Below are positions 9,083 through 17,306 of a DNA stretch of 64,000 nt, in pieces (position 1 is the first letter of the stretch; each line of letters opens with the position of its first letter). A program made the translations under genes and the position numbers. The notes below the pieces were generated by a model. That model did not search any database. It was not told the origin of the DNA and saw only the letters and a program-made list of their open reading frames with translations. The stretch is from assembly GCA_965200885.1 (NCBI GenBank), contig OZ241737.1, positions 1,550,001 through 1,614,000 on the forward strand. Reading direction: 5' to 3'. The DNA is from MPNP01 sp026710155 (GTDB taxonomy: Bacteria > Pseudomonadota > Alphaproteobacteria > Rhodobacterales > Rhodobacteraceae).

Positions 9083-9850
9083 ATGGTTCATATTAGCTAT
9101 TTAAATCCACCAATTGAAGAAGCAATTTGTGAATTCCGCTTTACACCAAATGAGGAATGGGACCTAACAATTCCAGGGAAACTTTAAGTTGAGCTTGGTA
9201 ATGAATACTCCGGGAAATCTCGAAGTCAAAATTATATGGATTTTGGTGGTCAACCCAATCAATCTATTAACTCGAAAACCAAAAAAGAATTAAACAGAGT
9301 TGAATTGGTTAACGATGGAGGAAATCGATTAATTGGTGTAGGTAAAGATAATTTAAGTATTCACATGCTTCGTCCTTACCTTGATCTTTCGAAATTCGAA
9401 ATAGGTGGATGGGAAGAGTTTGATAAGCGGATTAAAAATGCTTTAGAAGCTTATAAAAAGTTATCCGAACGGGAGCAAATTAACAGGGTTAGTGTCCGAT
9501 ACATAAATAAAATAGTTATACCAGCGGAATTTGTTCGTCTTGAGGAATATCTCAAATGTACATTGCTTCAAATTGAAGGACTTCCACAAAATTATTCGGA
9601 CTTTTTCAACAGTTCCGAATATAATTATGATGAAAATCATTCACTAATTTTAACTTATGCTTCTCTTCCTTCATCGACATCAAATCAAAAAGAATGTTTA
9701 TTGGATTTGGATGTTATATGGCATCATGATACCAACCCTATTGACAAAAATGGGATATTAAAAATCATTACTAATCTCCATCATTACGCAGGAATAGCAT
9801 TTGAATCAGTAGTTACAGATAAAGCTAGGGAGTTGTTTAATGCATGTTGA
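9083..9850 (+). pseudogene. TIGR04255-family protein with in-frame stop
   Basis: From ATG 9083 the frame reads NPPIEEAICEFRFTP..EWDLTIPGKL, the typical start of the sporadically distributed TIGR04255 family. An in-frame TAA at 9185-9187 follows, after which the same frame continues to 9850 with the rest of the protein (about 255 codons in all). A single base change would repair it. The remainder could restart at 9236 but would lack the conserved N-terminus. AT-rich codon use and the position inside an otherwise conserved housekeeping block mark it as acquired. Function of the family is unknown. Confidence 0.7.
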
Positions 9851-10469
9851 AGATATGAGTTCATCTGGTTGGATTGGAAGTAATAATTCATTTAGACATA
9901 TGACGGATTGGTTACGTCGCCTAATCCAAGAACCAGCCAATCCTCATTCCCACAAGCTAAATGAAATAAATGTTAGAAATATCGTCCAGAATATTAAACC
10001 TATACCTGATATTTGTGATGTCGATCAGGAACTTGAATCATCATCTATTTCTACCATGTGGAATGCAAGTAATTTAGAATTGAGATTGGCAAATGCTTTT
10101 GAAGAAATTCCCCTTGAGGAAGGATTTTTCCATCCAGCCGAACAAATTTTGGATGAAGCCATTAATTCAAGCCATAAAGAGGAAGTATTGGATTGGCTTT
10201 TACAAACAATTACCAATAAAAAGGATTCTTTTTTCTCATTATCAGTTCTACGCTCTCTTGCCCATTTGCGACCAGCTACCCCAGAAAGGCGAGTTGAAAT
10301 TATAAGTATTGCATTATCAAGTAAGGATATTGAAACTAGGGATGTAGCCGCTCAGTTAGCTGAATCTTGGGACGATATGGAGGTCAAGGATATTCTGAAA
10401 AAACATACAGAACCCATTCCGTGGCTACAGTCATACATAAATGAAGTAATAGATAATCTTGGCAAGTAA
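9840..10469 (+). CDS. Hypothetical protein paired with TIGR04255 gene
   Basis: A 209-residue protein whose ATG overlaps the end of the TIGR04255 frame by 11 bases, showing the two were co-translated. The first third is polar and low in structure; the last 100 residues are made of helices with the look of HEAT-type repeats (SVLRSLAHLRPATPERRVEIISIALSS, then VAAQLAESW). No catalytic motif, signal peptide or membrane segment. I do not recognise the family. Confidence 0.65.
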   Translation: MHVEDMSSSGWIGSNNSFRHMTDWLRRLIQEPANPHSHKLNEINVRNIVQNIKPIPDICDVDQELESSSISTMWNASNLELRLANAFEEIPLEEGFFHPAEQILDEAINSSHKEEVLDWLLQTITNKKDSFFSLSVLRSLAHLRPATPERRVEIISIALSSKDIETRDVAAQLAESWDDMEVKDILKKHTEPIPWLQSYINEVIDNLGK

Positions 10470-10476
10470 TGGGATC

Positions 10477-10990
10477 ATGTTCCTGGTGAGAAAAATTGGA
10501 AAAGCGAAATGGAATATTGGTAGGAATGTCAAGACAGATTTAGATTTTCATCAAATTCCTGCTGATGCAGGTAACTGCAGACTTACGAACATCAAAGAAT
10601 TCCTTATCGTTTTGGCGTTCGGAAACTGAGGTTGATTTGGGTAATGCTGTACTTGCAATAGTTGCCAATCGCGAACGTATAGATCCAATAGATTTCATAT
10701 GGCTGAAATACCAAGAATTAGAGGATGATGGGTATTCATTTGAGGAGTCTGAGCGACAAACACCTGTGATTGATCTTGTTGATCAGCATGTAGATATAAC
10801 CAGTCTGAATTACCATCAGTTAGGCAGGACCGCTAAACGAGTTATGGATGCTATAGAAGAAAAAAGGTGGAAAAGACTGAATAAGAATAAAGTTAAAATT
10901 CTGCTACAAACAGCATTGGATGAGGGCAGAATTGATTATAAGCGTGTTAATGAAAAACTATGTCAATGCAAAGAATTGAAATTTATGTGA
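10477..10990 (+). pseudogene. Hypothetical protein with a +1 frameshift
   Basis: Two overlapping frames make one protein. The first, from ATG 10477, ends ...DLDFHQIPADA and then runs out of phase to a stop at 10629. The second picks up as VTADLRTSKNSLSFW and continues to 10990 (LDYHQLGR.., RIDYKRVNEKL). Removing one G of the GG at about 10570-10572 joins them as IPADAVTADLRTSKNSLSFW. The family is unknown to me. It is the third member of the cassette with the TIGR04255 gene, and the second of the three with a lesion. A sequencing slip is possible, since the lesion is one base. Confidence 0.6.
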
Positions 10991-11156
10991 GCCAAAGCTT
11001 TTGAAAAATCTTCTTGTATTTGCTTCTACTGTTACTTTAGTGCTGTAAGCCAGTAATTACCAACCAATTAAAACTTGATTTGATGCGGAATAACCCTAAT
11101 ATGTTTTGTTTCCCAAGGGGAGAATTAATCAGGTTTAATTGACAATATGAGGTTAG

Positions 11157-11375
11157 ATGCCAAAGGAAGAATTGTTGGAATTTCCCGGGGTGGTTACTGA
11201 GCTGTTGCCCAATGCTACATTCCGGGTTGAATTGGATAACGGGCACAAGATTATTGCCCATACTGCCGGAAAAATGAGAAAGAACCGGATAAGGGTCCTT
11301 GCCGGTGACAAGGTTCAGGTTGAGATGACACCTTATGATCTCACCAAAGGTAGGATTAACTACCGTTTCAAATAA
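11157..11375 (+). CDS. infA: Translation initiation factor IF-1
   Basis: A 72-residue single OB-fold protein, the standard IF-1 length. FPGVVTELLPNATFRVELDNGH and GDKVQVEMTPYDLTKGRINYRF are hallmark segments. It binds the ribosomal A site and helps start-site fidelity. GAGG lies a few bases before the ATG. It begins the infA - maf - rng - yacG run, each gene overlapping the next. Confidence 0.97.
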   Translation: MPKEELLEFPGVVTELLPNATFRVELDNGHKIIAHTAGKMRKNRIRVLAGDKVQVEMTPYDLTKGRINYRFK

Positions 11376-11958
11376 GCAAAAACGGTTTATACTGGCTTCG
11401 GCCAGCCCACGCCGTTTGGAACTACTGAACAGACTGGGGTTTTTTCCACACAAAATCCTTTATCCGGATATCTGTGAGGTTTCCCGGAAGGGTGAATTAC
11501 CAAGAAATTATGTCACACGCATGGCAAGTGAAAAGTCTTTAACCTTTTCACTTGGGGAGAATGATGTACTGTTGGCTGCCGACACAATCGTGGCAGTAGG
11601 CCGTAGAATTATTGGAAAACCTACTTCAGGCAGTCATGCCAGGGAAATTCTTCAATTGCTTTCCGGCAGAAGACACAGGGTTATTACAGGCTTGGTCGTA
11701 AGAAATGAAAATGGGAATAGCTCCAAGGTGGTGCAAACCGTTGTAAGAATGAAAAACCTCACGGCAGGTGAAATAGAGGAATATATTGCCACGGGTGATT
11801 GGCAGGGAAAAGCAGGTGGATACGGCATTCAGGGGAAGGCAGAACAGTTCATTCCCTGGATTCGGGGTTCATATTCCAATGTGGTTGGATTGCCCTTATA
11901 CGAAGCAAGAAACCTTTTGCTTTCTCATGGGTTAAAGGCAAGCTCCGAAAATGCATGA
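11335..11958 (+). CDS. maf: Maf-like nucleoside triphosphate pyrophosphatase
   Basis: Cleaves non-canonical or excess nucleoside triphosphates (dTTP/UTP type in characterised members) to monophosphates. The family start ILASASPRRLELLNRLG, the central AADTIVAVGRRIIGKP and the late GKAGGYGIQGKAEQFI are all present. The ATG at 11335 overlaps infA by 41 bases; no later in-frame ATG lies before the conserved start, so I keep it. 207 residues is normal with a short N-terminal extension. Confidence 0.93.
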   Translation: MISPKVGLTTVSNKQKRFILASASPRRLELLNRLGFFPHKILYPDICEVSRKGELPRNYVTRMASEKSLTFSLGENDVLLAADTIVAVGRRIIGKPTSGSHAREILQLLSGRRHRVITGLVVRNENGNSSKVVQTVVRMKNLTAGEIEEYIATGDWQGKAGGYGIQGKAEQFIPWIRGSYSNVVGLPLYEARNLLLSHGLKASSENA

Positions 11959-13009
11959 CCATCTCTATCATGCCCAAAACAAGAAAGGGATTGGGTTATC
12001 CGCTTGGGTGAGGAGGGGTAAACTGGAGGACTTGTTTCTTAGTGATACCACCATTGGCAATTTTATTCCCGAATCCATTTTTTGGGGCAAGGTTCAAAAG
12101 TCCCTGAAGGGAACCGGGGGGTATTTCATATCTCTTCCAGAGGGTAGGGTCGGTTTTCTCAGAAACTCTCCTCCTCTGCAGGAAGGTGAAATGATTCTTG
12201 TCCAAGTCAACGGTTATCCTCAGCAAAATAAACATGTTTCCCTTCAATCACGAATTATCATCAAGGGGAAGGGAATAATTCTAACCCAAGGGGTTCCTGG
12301 CATCAATATTTCCAAGACAATATCCAATCCAGAAAGAAGACAAGCACTGTTGACCAAAGTTGAAGAAGCCTTGGCCCATGCAGATTTCAAACAAGATGAT
12401 ACTGGTGTGATTATTCGCACTTCCTGTGGGAGCAGTGATTACAATATAAAACAGGAGATAGAGGGTTTATTGGTCACCTTGGAGAAAATTAGACAAATTC
12501 AAAAACCCTCGAAACCCATTCTCGTAGCTACAGGACCATCAGTTCATGAAAGAGCAGAAAGGGACTGGCTTCCAGACCAGCACTTCGTTGTCCAGGATGT
12601 TGGTGATCAAATTGATGATTTTGGATTATGGGACTTGATTTTTGACAATACGAAAGAGAAGGTGGAACTGGGAAATAACGCCAGTCTTTATATCGAAAAA
12701 ACCCATGCTATGATCGTCATCGATGTGAACAGTGGAGGAATTAACTCAAAACAATCCGCCAAAAGAATTTCCATGGAGGCAGCTGAAATTATCCCCAGGG
12801 AATTAAGGTTACGTGGTTATGGGGGCAAGGTTACCATAGACTTTCCCTCCATGAACAAATCGGATATGAATGATGTTGAAAAAAGGCTGAACCTGGTATT
12901 TAAAAATGATAATGTACCCACCAAGTTGATAGGTTGGACCAAATCAGGCAATTATGAACTTCAAAGAAAAAGAGACCGCTTACCGGTTAATGAGATTTTG
13001 AATATATGA
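11951..13009 (+). CDS. rng: Ribonuclease E/G family protein (short form)
   Basis: An RNA-cleaving enzyme of the RNase G type in its short alphaproteobacterial form (352 residues, lacking the long acidic/scaffold tail of RNase E). A divergent S1 region is followed by the catalytic region HAMIVIDVNSGG (metal-binding Asp) and KVTIDFPSM; the end LQRKRDRLPVNEIL matches the family. It starts inside the last codons of maf and its stop shares ATGA with yacG, so this is a tightly coupled operon. Likely role: rRNA maturation and mRNA decay. Confidence 0.88.
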   Translation: MHDHLYHAQNKKGIGLSAWVRRGKLEDLFLSDTTIGNFIPESIFWGKVQKSLKGTGGYFISLPEGRVGFLRNSPPLQEGEMILVQVNGYPQQNKHVSLQSRIIIKGKGIILTQGVPGINISKTISNPERRQALLTKVEEALAHADFKQDDTGVIIRTSCGSSDYNIKQEIEGLLVTLEKIRQIQKPSKPILVATGPSVHERAERDWLPDQHFVVQDVGDQIDDFGLWDLIFDNTKEKVELGNNASLYIEKTHAMIVIDVNSGGINSKQSAKRISMEAAEIIPRELRLRGYGGKVTIDFPSMNKSDMNDVEKRLNLVFKNDNVPTKLIGWTKSGNYELQRKRDRLPVNEILNI

Positions 13010-13182
13010 AATGTCCAATTTGCAAGAAAGTTTCCATCCCTGAATACCAACCTTTCTGTTCCAAAAGATGCGCAGATATTGATCTTGGCAATTGGCTGGA
13101 CGGAAAATATGTTTTATCAGGAAATAAAGACTTGGAAAGTGAGAATGGAGCAATAAATATACCTCCACTTTCAGACAGTTGA
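13006..13182 (+). CDS. yacG: YacG zinc-binding protein (DNA gyrase inhibitor family)
   Basis: A 58-residue gene that starts on the rng stop (ATGA). It has the four-cysteine zinc pattern CPICKK ... FCSKRCADIDLGNWLDGKY, which is diagnostic of the YacG/DUF329 family. Members bind GyrB and inhibit gyrase in E. coli; the role in alphaproteobacteria is inferred. Gene order rng - yacG - tRNA-Phe is conserved. Confidence 0.92.
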   Translation: MKCPICKKVSIPEYQPFCSKRCADIDLGNWLDGKYVLSGNKDLESENGAINIPPLSDS

Positions 13183-13247
13183 CCAAATCCTGTTTACTTG
13201 ATGGACATTCTTGCTTGATTAGTTTACAAGGTTTGATTTTGAAGGAT

Positions 13248-13322
13248 GCCTAGGTAGCTCAGGGGTAGAGCAGTGGACTGAAAATCCTCGTGTCGGTGGT
13301 TCAATTCCGCCCCTAGGCACCA
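13248..13322 (+). tRNA. tRNA-Phe (anticodon GAA)
   Basis: Acceptor GCCTAGG pairs with CCTAGGC, D arm GCTC...GAGC, anticodon loop CTGAAAA (GAA, Phe), T arm GGTGG TTCAATT CCGCC; CCA encoded at 13320-13322. It sits just after yacG as in related alphaproteobacteria. Confidence 0.95.
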
Positions 13323-13358
13323 CTCTTCCTTGCCATCACTAAAGCTGATTGATTTTAC

Positions 13359-14552
13359 ATGGTGGATTTCCGACAGACCAAGGATTTTTTCCATCTTCCA
13401 GAGGGCTTGACCTATCTTTGTGGTAACTCCCTGGGCCCTCTTCCAAAGGAACTTCCTGCAACATTGGCTTCCCAATTGTCCGATGAATGGGGAGAAATGA
13501 TCATAGGCGGGTGGAATAATGCGGAATGGATGAACCTATCGGCAATAATTGGAAACAAGATTGGCGGATTAATTGGAGCTCCCAAAGACACTACGATAAT
13601 GGGAGATACTCTTTCAATCAAGATTTTTCAGGCCCTGGGTGCTGCCCTGCAGCTGAACCCGAAAAGAAAAATCATCCTTACGGATAACAGAAACTTTCCT
13701 TCAGACATCTACATAGCCAAGGGGCTAGCTGCTTTCCTGAATCAGGGATATAAGGTAAAATTGGTCAATCCAAATGAAATCATCAACGAAATGAATGACC
13801 AGGTAGCAACGATGCTGATTACCGAAGTTGATTATAAAACTGGTACTCGTCAGGATATGGTTGAGTTAACAACCAAGGCAAAATCAGAAGGAATTGTCAC
13901 AATTTGGGATTTGGCTCATTCGATAGGTGCAATACCAGTGAATGTTCAAAAGGCTGATATCGATTTTGCGGTTGGGTGTACCTATAAATACCTGAATGGT
14001 GGTCCGGGTTCCCCTGCTTTCATATATACCAACCCAAAACTATTAACTCAAATCCAATCCCCGATTACAGGTTGGTTGGGTCATGCAAATCCATTTCAAT
14101 TTTCTCTGGATTATGAACCTGCTTCAACAATCAACCGCCTCATTGTCGGTACACCTCCTGTAATCGGTCTTTCGGTTTTGGATTTTGCCCTTGGAATATG
14201 GGAAGGAATCGCCGTTGAGGATGTACATGACAAATCCATGCAATTGAGTGAAATTTTTATTGAGGGTATCAAAAACCACTGTCCAACGATCAAGGTCATA
14301 TCTCCCGAAAACCCCTTTGATAGGGGAAGCCATTTAGCATTTGAACACCCGGAGGGTTATGCCATAGTCAAGTTTCTGATTGAGAATTCGGTGATTTGTG
14401 ATTTCAGGGAACCAGACAATATCAGGTTCGGGATTGCTCCCCTCTATAACAATACTGATGATATCAACAAGGCTGTTGAAGTCCTGGCGATGGCCCTGGA
14501 ATACCAACCTTGGAAATATGATCGCTATCAGTTCCGAAATTTCGTAACCTGA
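13359..14552 (+). CDS. kynU: Kynureninase
   Basis: PLP enzyme that cleaves kynurenine to anthranilate and alanine in tryptophan breakdown. The 397-residue protein has YLCGNSLGPLP at the start, WDLAHSIGAIPV (with the Asp that contacts the PLP ring) and TYKYLNGGPGSPAF, where Lys210 is the Schiff-base lysine. The end (RFGIAPLYNNTDDI) is also typical. No other kyn genes lie in the window, so whether a full kynurenine pathway exists is unknown. Confidence 0.95.
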   Translation: MVDFRQTKDFFHLPEGLTYLCGNSLGPLPKELPATLASQLSDEWGEMIIGGWNNAEWMNLSAIIGNKIGGLIGAPKDTTIMGDTLSIKIFQALGAALQLNPKRKIILTDNRNFPSDIYIAKGLAAFLNQGYKVKLVNPNEIINEMNDQVATMLITEVDYKTGTRQDMVELTTKAKSEGIVTIWDLAHSIGAIPVNVQKADIDFAVGCTYKYLNGGPGSPAFIYTNPKLLTQIQSPITGWLGHANPFQFSLDYEPASTINRLIVGTPPVIGLSVLDFALGIWEGIAVEDVHDKSMQLSEIFIEGIKNHCPTIKVISPENPFDRGSHLAFEHPEGYAIVKFLIENSVICDFREPDNIRFGIAPLYNNTDDINKAVEVLAMALEYQPWKYDRYQFRNFVT

Positions 14553-14581
14553 TGCAAATTCAAAAAATCTCCTTTCATAAG

Positions 14582-15397
14582 TCAATCACTTCTGTTTGCC
14601 CGGATATTTAGATCTCTGACCTTGTTTTTTTCCCGTTTCGAAGGGTAAGCTGTAGTGGGAATTTTGAAAGGTAATTCGGATTCCTTGTATCCAAGTTTCA
14701 ATAAATCAGATGAAAAGGCCTTGAAGTTGATTTCCTTAACTCCGTTCCTTGACAGCGGGGCTAAACTGACAGGCCCATAGGTGGTACGGATCAATCTGTT
14801 TACCTCCAGGCCTACATAATTCAGGGCTCGGCGGATTTCCCTGTTTTTTCCCTCCTTAAGGGTTATGGTCAACCAGGAGTTGGTTTTACTGGTTGCATCT
14901 ATGGAAATGATCATGGGGGCAAAAACGTCCTTGCCAATGGTAAGTCCCTTGGTTAGTGGCTTCAATCTTTTCTCGGTCGGTTTTCCCAGAATTCTGACCC
15001 GGTAGATTCGTTCAAACCCATTGGCGGGCAATTCGAGAAATCTTTTCAGGTCGCCATTGTTGGTCAGCAGCAACAGACCCTCAGAATTAATGTCCAGACG
15101 TCCAACGGATATGACTTTAGGCAAATTCTGGGGTAGGTTGGAGAAAACCGTCGGGCGGTTTTTTTCATCATGGGTGGATGTTATCAAGCCCACTGGCTTG
15201 TAATATTTCCAGATTCTGGGTTTCTGAATTTTGGGAACGGGATTGTCATCAAACAAAATCCTGTCATTCGGCGAAATTTGCAGGGCGAGATTGTTGACAA
15301 CTGTGCCATTGACCTTGATCCTGCCTGCCAGGACAAGTTTTTCACTTTCACGACGGGAAGCTATGCCCGCACCAGCCAAATATTTGGCTATTCTCAT
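14582..15397 (-). CDS. rluB: Pseudouridine synthase, RluB/RsuA family
   Basis: Modifies a uridine in ribosomal RNA. An S4 RNA-binding domain comes first (MRIAKYLAGAGIASRRESEKLV, GRIKVNG), then the synthase domain with the catalytic aspartate in VGRLDINSEGLLLLTNNGD. 271 residues from ATG 15397, which has AAAGGA about 8 nt upstream; a frame eight codons longer exists but lacks a ribosome site. RluB (23S) is more likely than RsuA because of the length and the RLIRTTYGP segment. Convergent with kynU. Confidence 0.9.
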   Translation of the reverse strand: MRIAKYLAGAGIASRRESEKLVLAGRIKVNGTVVNNLALQISPNDRILFDDNPVPKIQKPRIWKYYKPVGLITSTHDEKNRPTVFSNLPQNLPKVISVGRLDINSEGLLLLTNNGDLKRFLELPANGFERIYRVRILGKPTEKRLKPLTKGLTIGKDVFAPMIISIDATSKTNSWLTITLKEGKNREIRRALNYVGLEVNRLIRTTYGPVSLAPLSRNGVKEINFKAFSSDLLKLGYKESELPFKIPTTAYPSKREKNKVRDLNIRANRSD

Positions 15398-15847
15398 CTT
15401 TTTTCCTTTAACCCAGAGCAAATGTATAATGTCCTGTGCTATTGCAATACCAGTATCGTTGAAGAGTTGGAAGAGAAACTCAAATGCCGAGTATGTGGTG
15501 CCATTGGTTGCAGTCCCTTATACAATGATAAAATTAATCACGATATCCACCCTGTCCATTTATTGTTTGCCTGGTCATGACCAATCCTTTCCCTCAGTGA
15601 ATAATCTGCGTTGTCAGATAAGGAAATTCAGGATAAGCCTGTATCTCATTCGATGGATTTTCATTGCATAATCACGGGAGGGTGAATATATTGTTCTTAA
15701 CCAGAAGAAAAATCTGGCAGCGGATCGATTTGAAAATCAGATTGCTTATGAAGTCCGGGCCGGTTCAGAAAAACATATTGGGGGATTCCGATTCCACCTG
15801 TTTTCAGGACACTCAAGATACCTGAATAGTTACGAAGAGTTTTTCAA
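15398..15847. other. Intergenic region between rluB and tadA
   Basis: About 450 bp between divergent rluB and tadA. The open frames visible here are antisense extensions of rluB and have no family features. The region should hold both promoters, but I could not place convincing -35/-10 pairs. No RNA gene recognised. Confidence 0.4.
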
Positions 15848-16318
15848 TTGTTCCAATCCTACATGAACAAAGCATTGGAAGCAGCCCATATGGCTTTTCA
15901 TAACGATGAGGTTCCCGTGGGTGCGGTCATTGTTTCATCAGATGGCAAGGTACTTGCAACAACCTTCAACATGATCAGGAAATTGAATGATCCTACGGCG
16001 CATGCCGAAATTCTGGCCATCAGGAAGGCATGTGAGATCTTGGGTACTGATAGGCTTGAGGGGTGTTCAATCTATGTTACCCTTGAGCCCTGTTCAATGT
16101 GTGCAAGTGCGATATCACTGGCCAGAATTGCAAAATTGTATTTTGGGGCCGTTGACAATAAATCTGGAGGAGTGGAAAATGGTGCAAGAATCTTTACATT
16201 ACCGCAAACGCATCACAAGCCGGAAATATTTGGTGGAATTATGGCCAGGGAGTGCGGAGAGATTCTAACAACCTTTTTTTCTCTCAAAAGGGATAATGAC
16301 ACGGGCACGACAGGCTGA
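15848..16318 (+). CDS. tadA: tRNA-specific adenosine deaminase
   Basis: Converts adenosine 34 to inosine in tRNA-Arg(ACG), needed to read CGU/CGC/CGA codons. The cytidine/deoxycytidylate deaminase zinc site is clear: HAE (His52, with catalytic Glu54) and EPCSMC (Cys82 and Cys85). 156 residues if TTG 15848 is used, or 151 from ATG 15863 (MNKALEAAHMAF), where the conserved part begins; the start is unsettled. Overlap or near contact with the next gene suggests co-transcription. Confidence 0.93.
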   Translation: MFQSYMNKALEAAHMAFHNDEVPVGAVIVSSDGKVLATTFNMIRKLNDPTAHAEILAIRKACEILGTDRLEGCSIYVTLEPCSMCASAISLARIAKLYFGAVDNKSGGVENGARIFTLPQTHHKPEIFGGIMARECGEILTTFFSLKRDNDTGTTG

Positions 16319-16332
16319 CAAGAAAAAACCAC

Positions 16333-17019
16333 ATGGAAAATTTAACCACCTACATTGATGGATACTGTGAAAGGATTTCACCAGGTTTATTTGATGAACC
16401 CTTGAATGCCATTTCCAATCTCGCCTTTATTTTTGCTGCCTTGCTTGTTTGGTATTACCTTAGATCAAGGAATCCACCAACAATTTCAATTGTTCTAACG
16501 GTCACATTGGCCATGATTGGGGTTGGTTCCGGCCTCTTGCATACCTTCGCTACGGTTTGGGGAGCAATTGCGGATGTCTTCTTTATCGCAGCTTTCGTGA
16601 TAGTCTACATTTACGGAGCCAATCGGCATTTCTTCAAACTCAAGATTCTGTATTCGGTCATACTGACGATATTGGTTTTTGCTTTGCTGATACCGCTTGG
16701 TTATATGATTCAGAACCTGCTTCCCTTTATCGGTGGTTCGTCTATATATGCAAGTATTGCCACCATCATATTTATCTATGGTTTCCTGTTACTTAAATCT
16801 GACAAAGTTGTTGGTATCAAGTTGTTAATCGGTGGGGTAATCCTATCTATTTCAATTGGGTTTAGGATTATTGATCTGCCATATTGTGAGATTAATCATC
16901 ATGGAACGCATTGGGTTTGGCATGTCTTGAATGCGGTTATGCTTTCCTGGATGATCCTGGCCATAAGTGAAAATATACTTCGTGACGAAAAAGAAACCAA
17001 TTTGGACGAGACAAAATAA
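16333..17019 (+). CDS. Ceramidase-like membrane protein (CREST superfamily)
   Basis: A 228-residue protein with about seven membrane segments. It starts YIDGYCERISPGLFDEPLNAISNLAF and has GVGSGLLHTFATVWGAIADVFF and HWVWHVLNAVML; the spaced His and Asp residues match the CREST group (alkaline ceramidases, adiponectin-receptor type hydrolases), in which they bind a metal. It may hydrolyse an amide in a membrane lipid, but the bacterial members are uncharacterised as far as I know. It ends on the first base of gatC (TAATG), so it is in the same transcript. Confidence 0.75.
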   Translation: MENLTTYIDGYCERISPGLFDEPLNAISNLAFIFAALLVWYYLRSRNPPTISIVLTVTLAMIGVGSGLLHTFATVWGAIADVFFIAAFVIVYIYGANRHFFKLKILYSVILTILVFALLIPLGYMIQNLLPFIGGSSIYASIATIIFIYGFLLLKSDKVVGIKLLIGGVILSISIGFRIIDLPYCEINHHGTHWVWHVLNAVMLSWMILAISENILRDEKETNLDETK

Positions 17020-17306
17020 TGGGATTGAGTTTGGATGAAGCCAGAAAGGTTGCCCACTTGGCCAGAATTCATGTTGAGGAAAGCGAACTGCCAGACATAG
17101 CAAATGAGCTATCTGTCATTCTGGATTTCATGGAACAGTTGAATGAAGTGGATATCGAGGGTATTGAGCCGATGACATCGGTTACTCCGATGAAACTCAG
17201 GCTCAGGAATGATATTGTTGTCACGGGCGGAGACAAGGACCTCATTTTATCGAATGCTCCCCTACCTGAACAGGGATTTTTTTCGGTACCCAAGGTGGTT
17301 GAATAA
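17019..17306 (+). CDS. gatC: Asp-tRNA(Asn)/Glu-tRNA(Gln) amidotransferase subunit C
   Basis: The small stabilising subunit of GatCAB, which amidates misacylated Glu-tRNA(Gln) and/or Asp-tRNA(Asn). 95 residues with the family pattern: ARKVAHLARIHVEESEL near the start, LSVILDFMEQLNEVDIEGIEPMTSV in the middle and a late QGFFSVPKVVE. It is immediately followed by gatA with no spacer; gatB is not in the window. Confidence 0.95.
   Translation: MGLSLDEARKVAHLARIHVEESELPDIANELSVILDFMEQLNEVDIEGIEPMTSVTPMKLRLRNDIVVTGGDKDLILSNAPLPEQGFFSVPKVVE

Noticed and set aside
15170..15671. Two overlapping plus-strand frames opposite rluB
   Set aside because: They mirror the rluB coding sequence and its upstream region; no motifs, poor starts.
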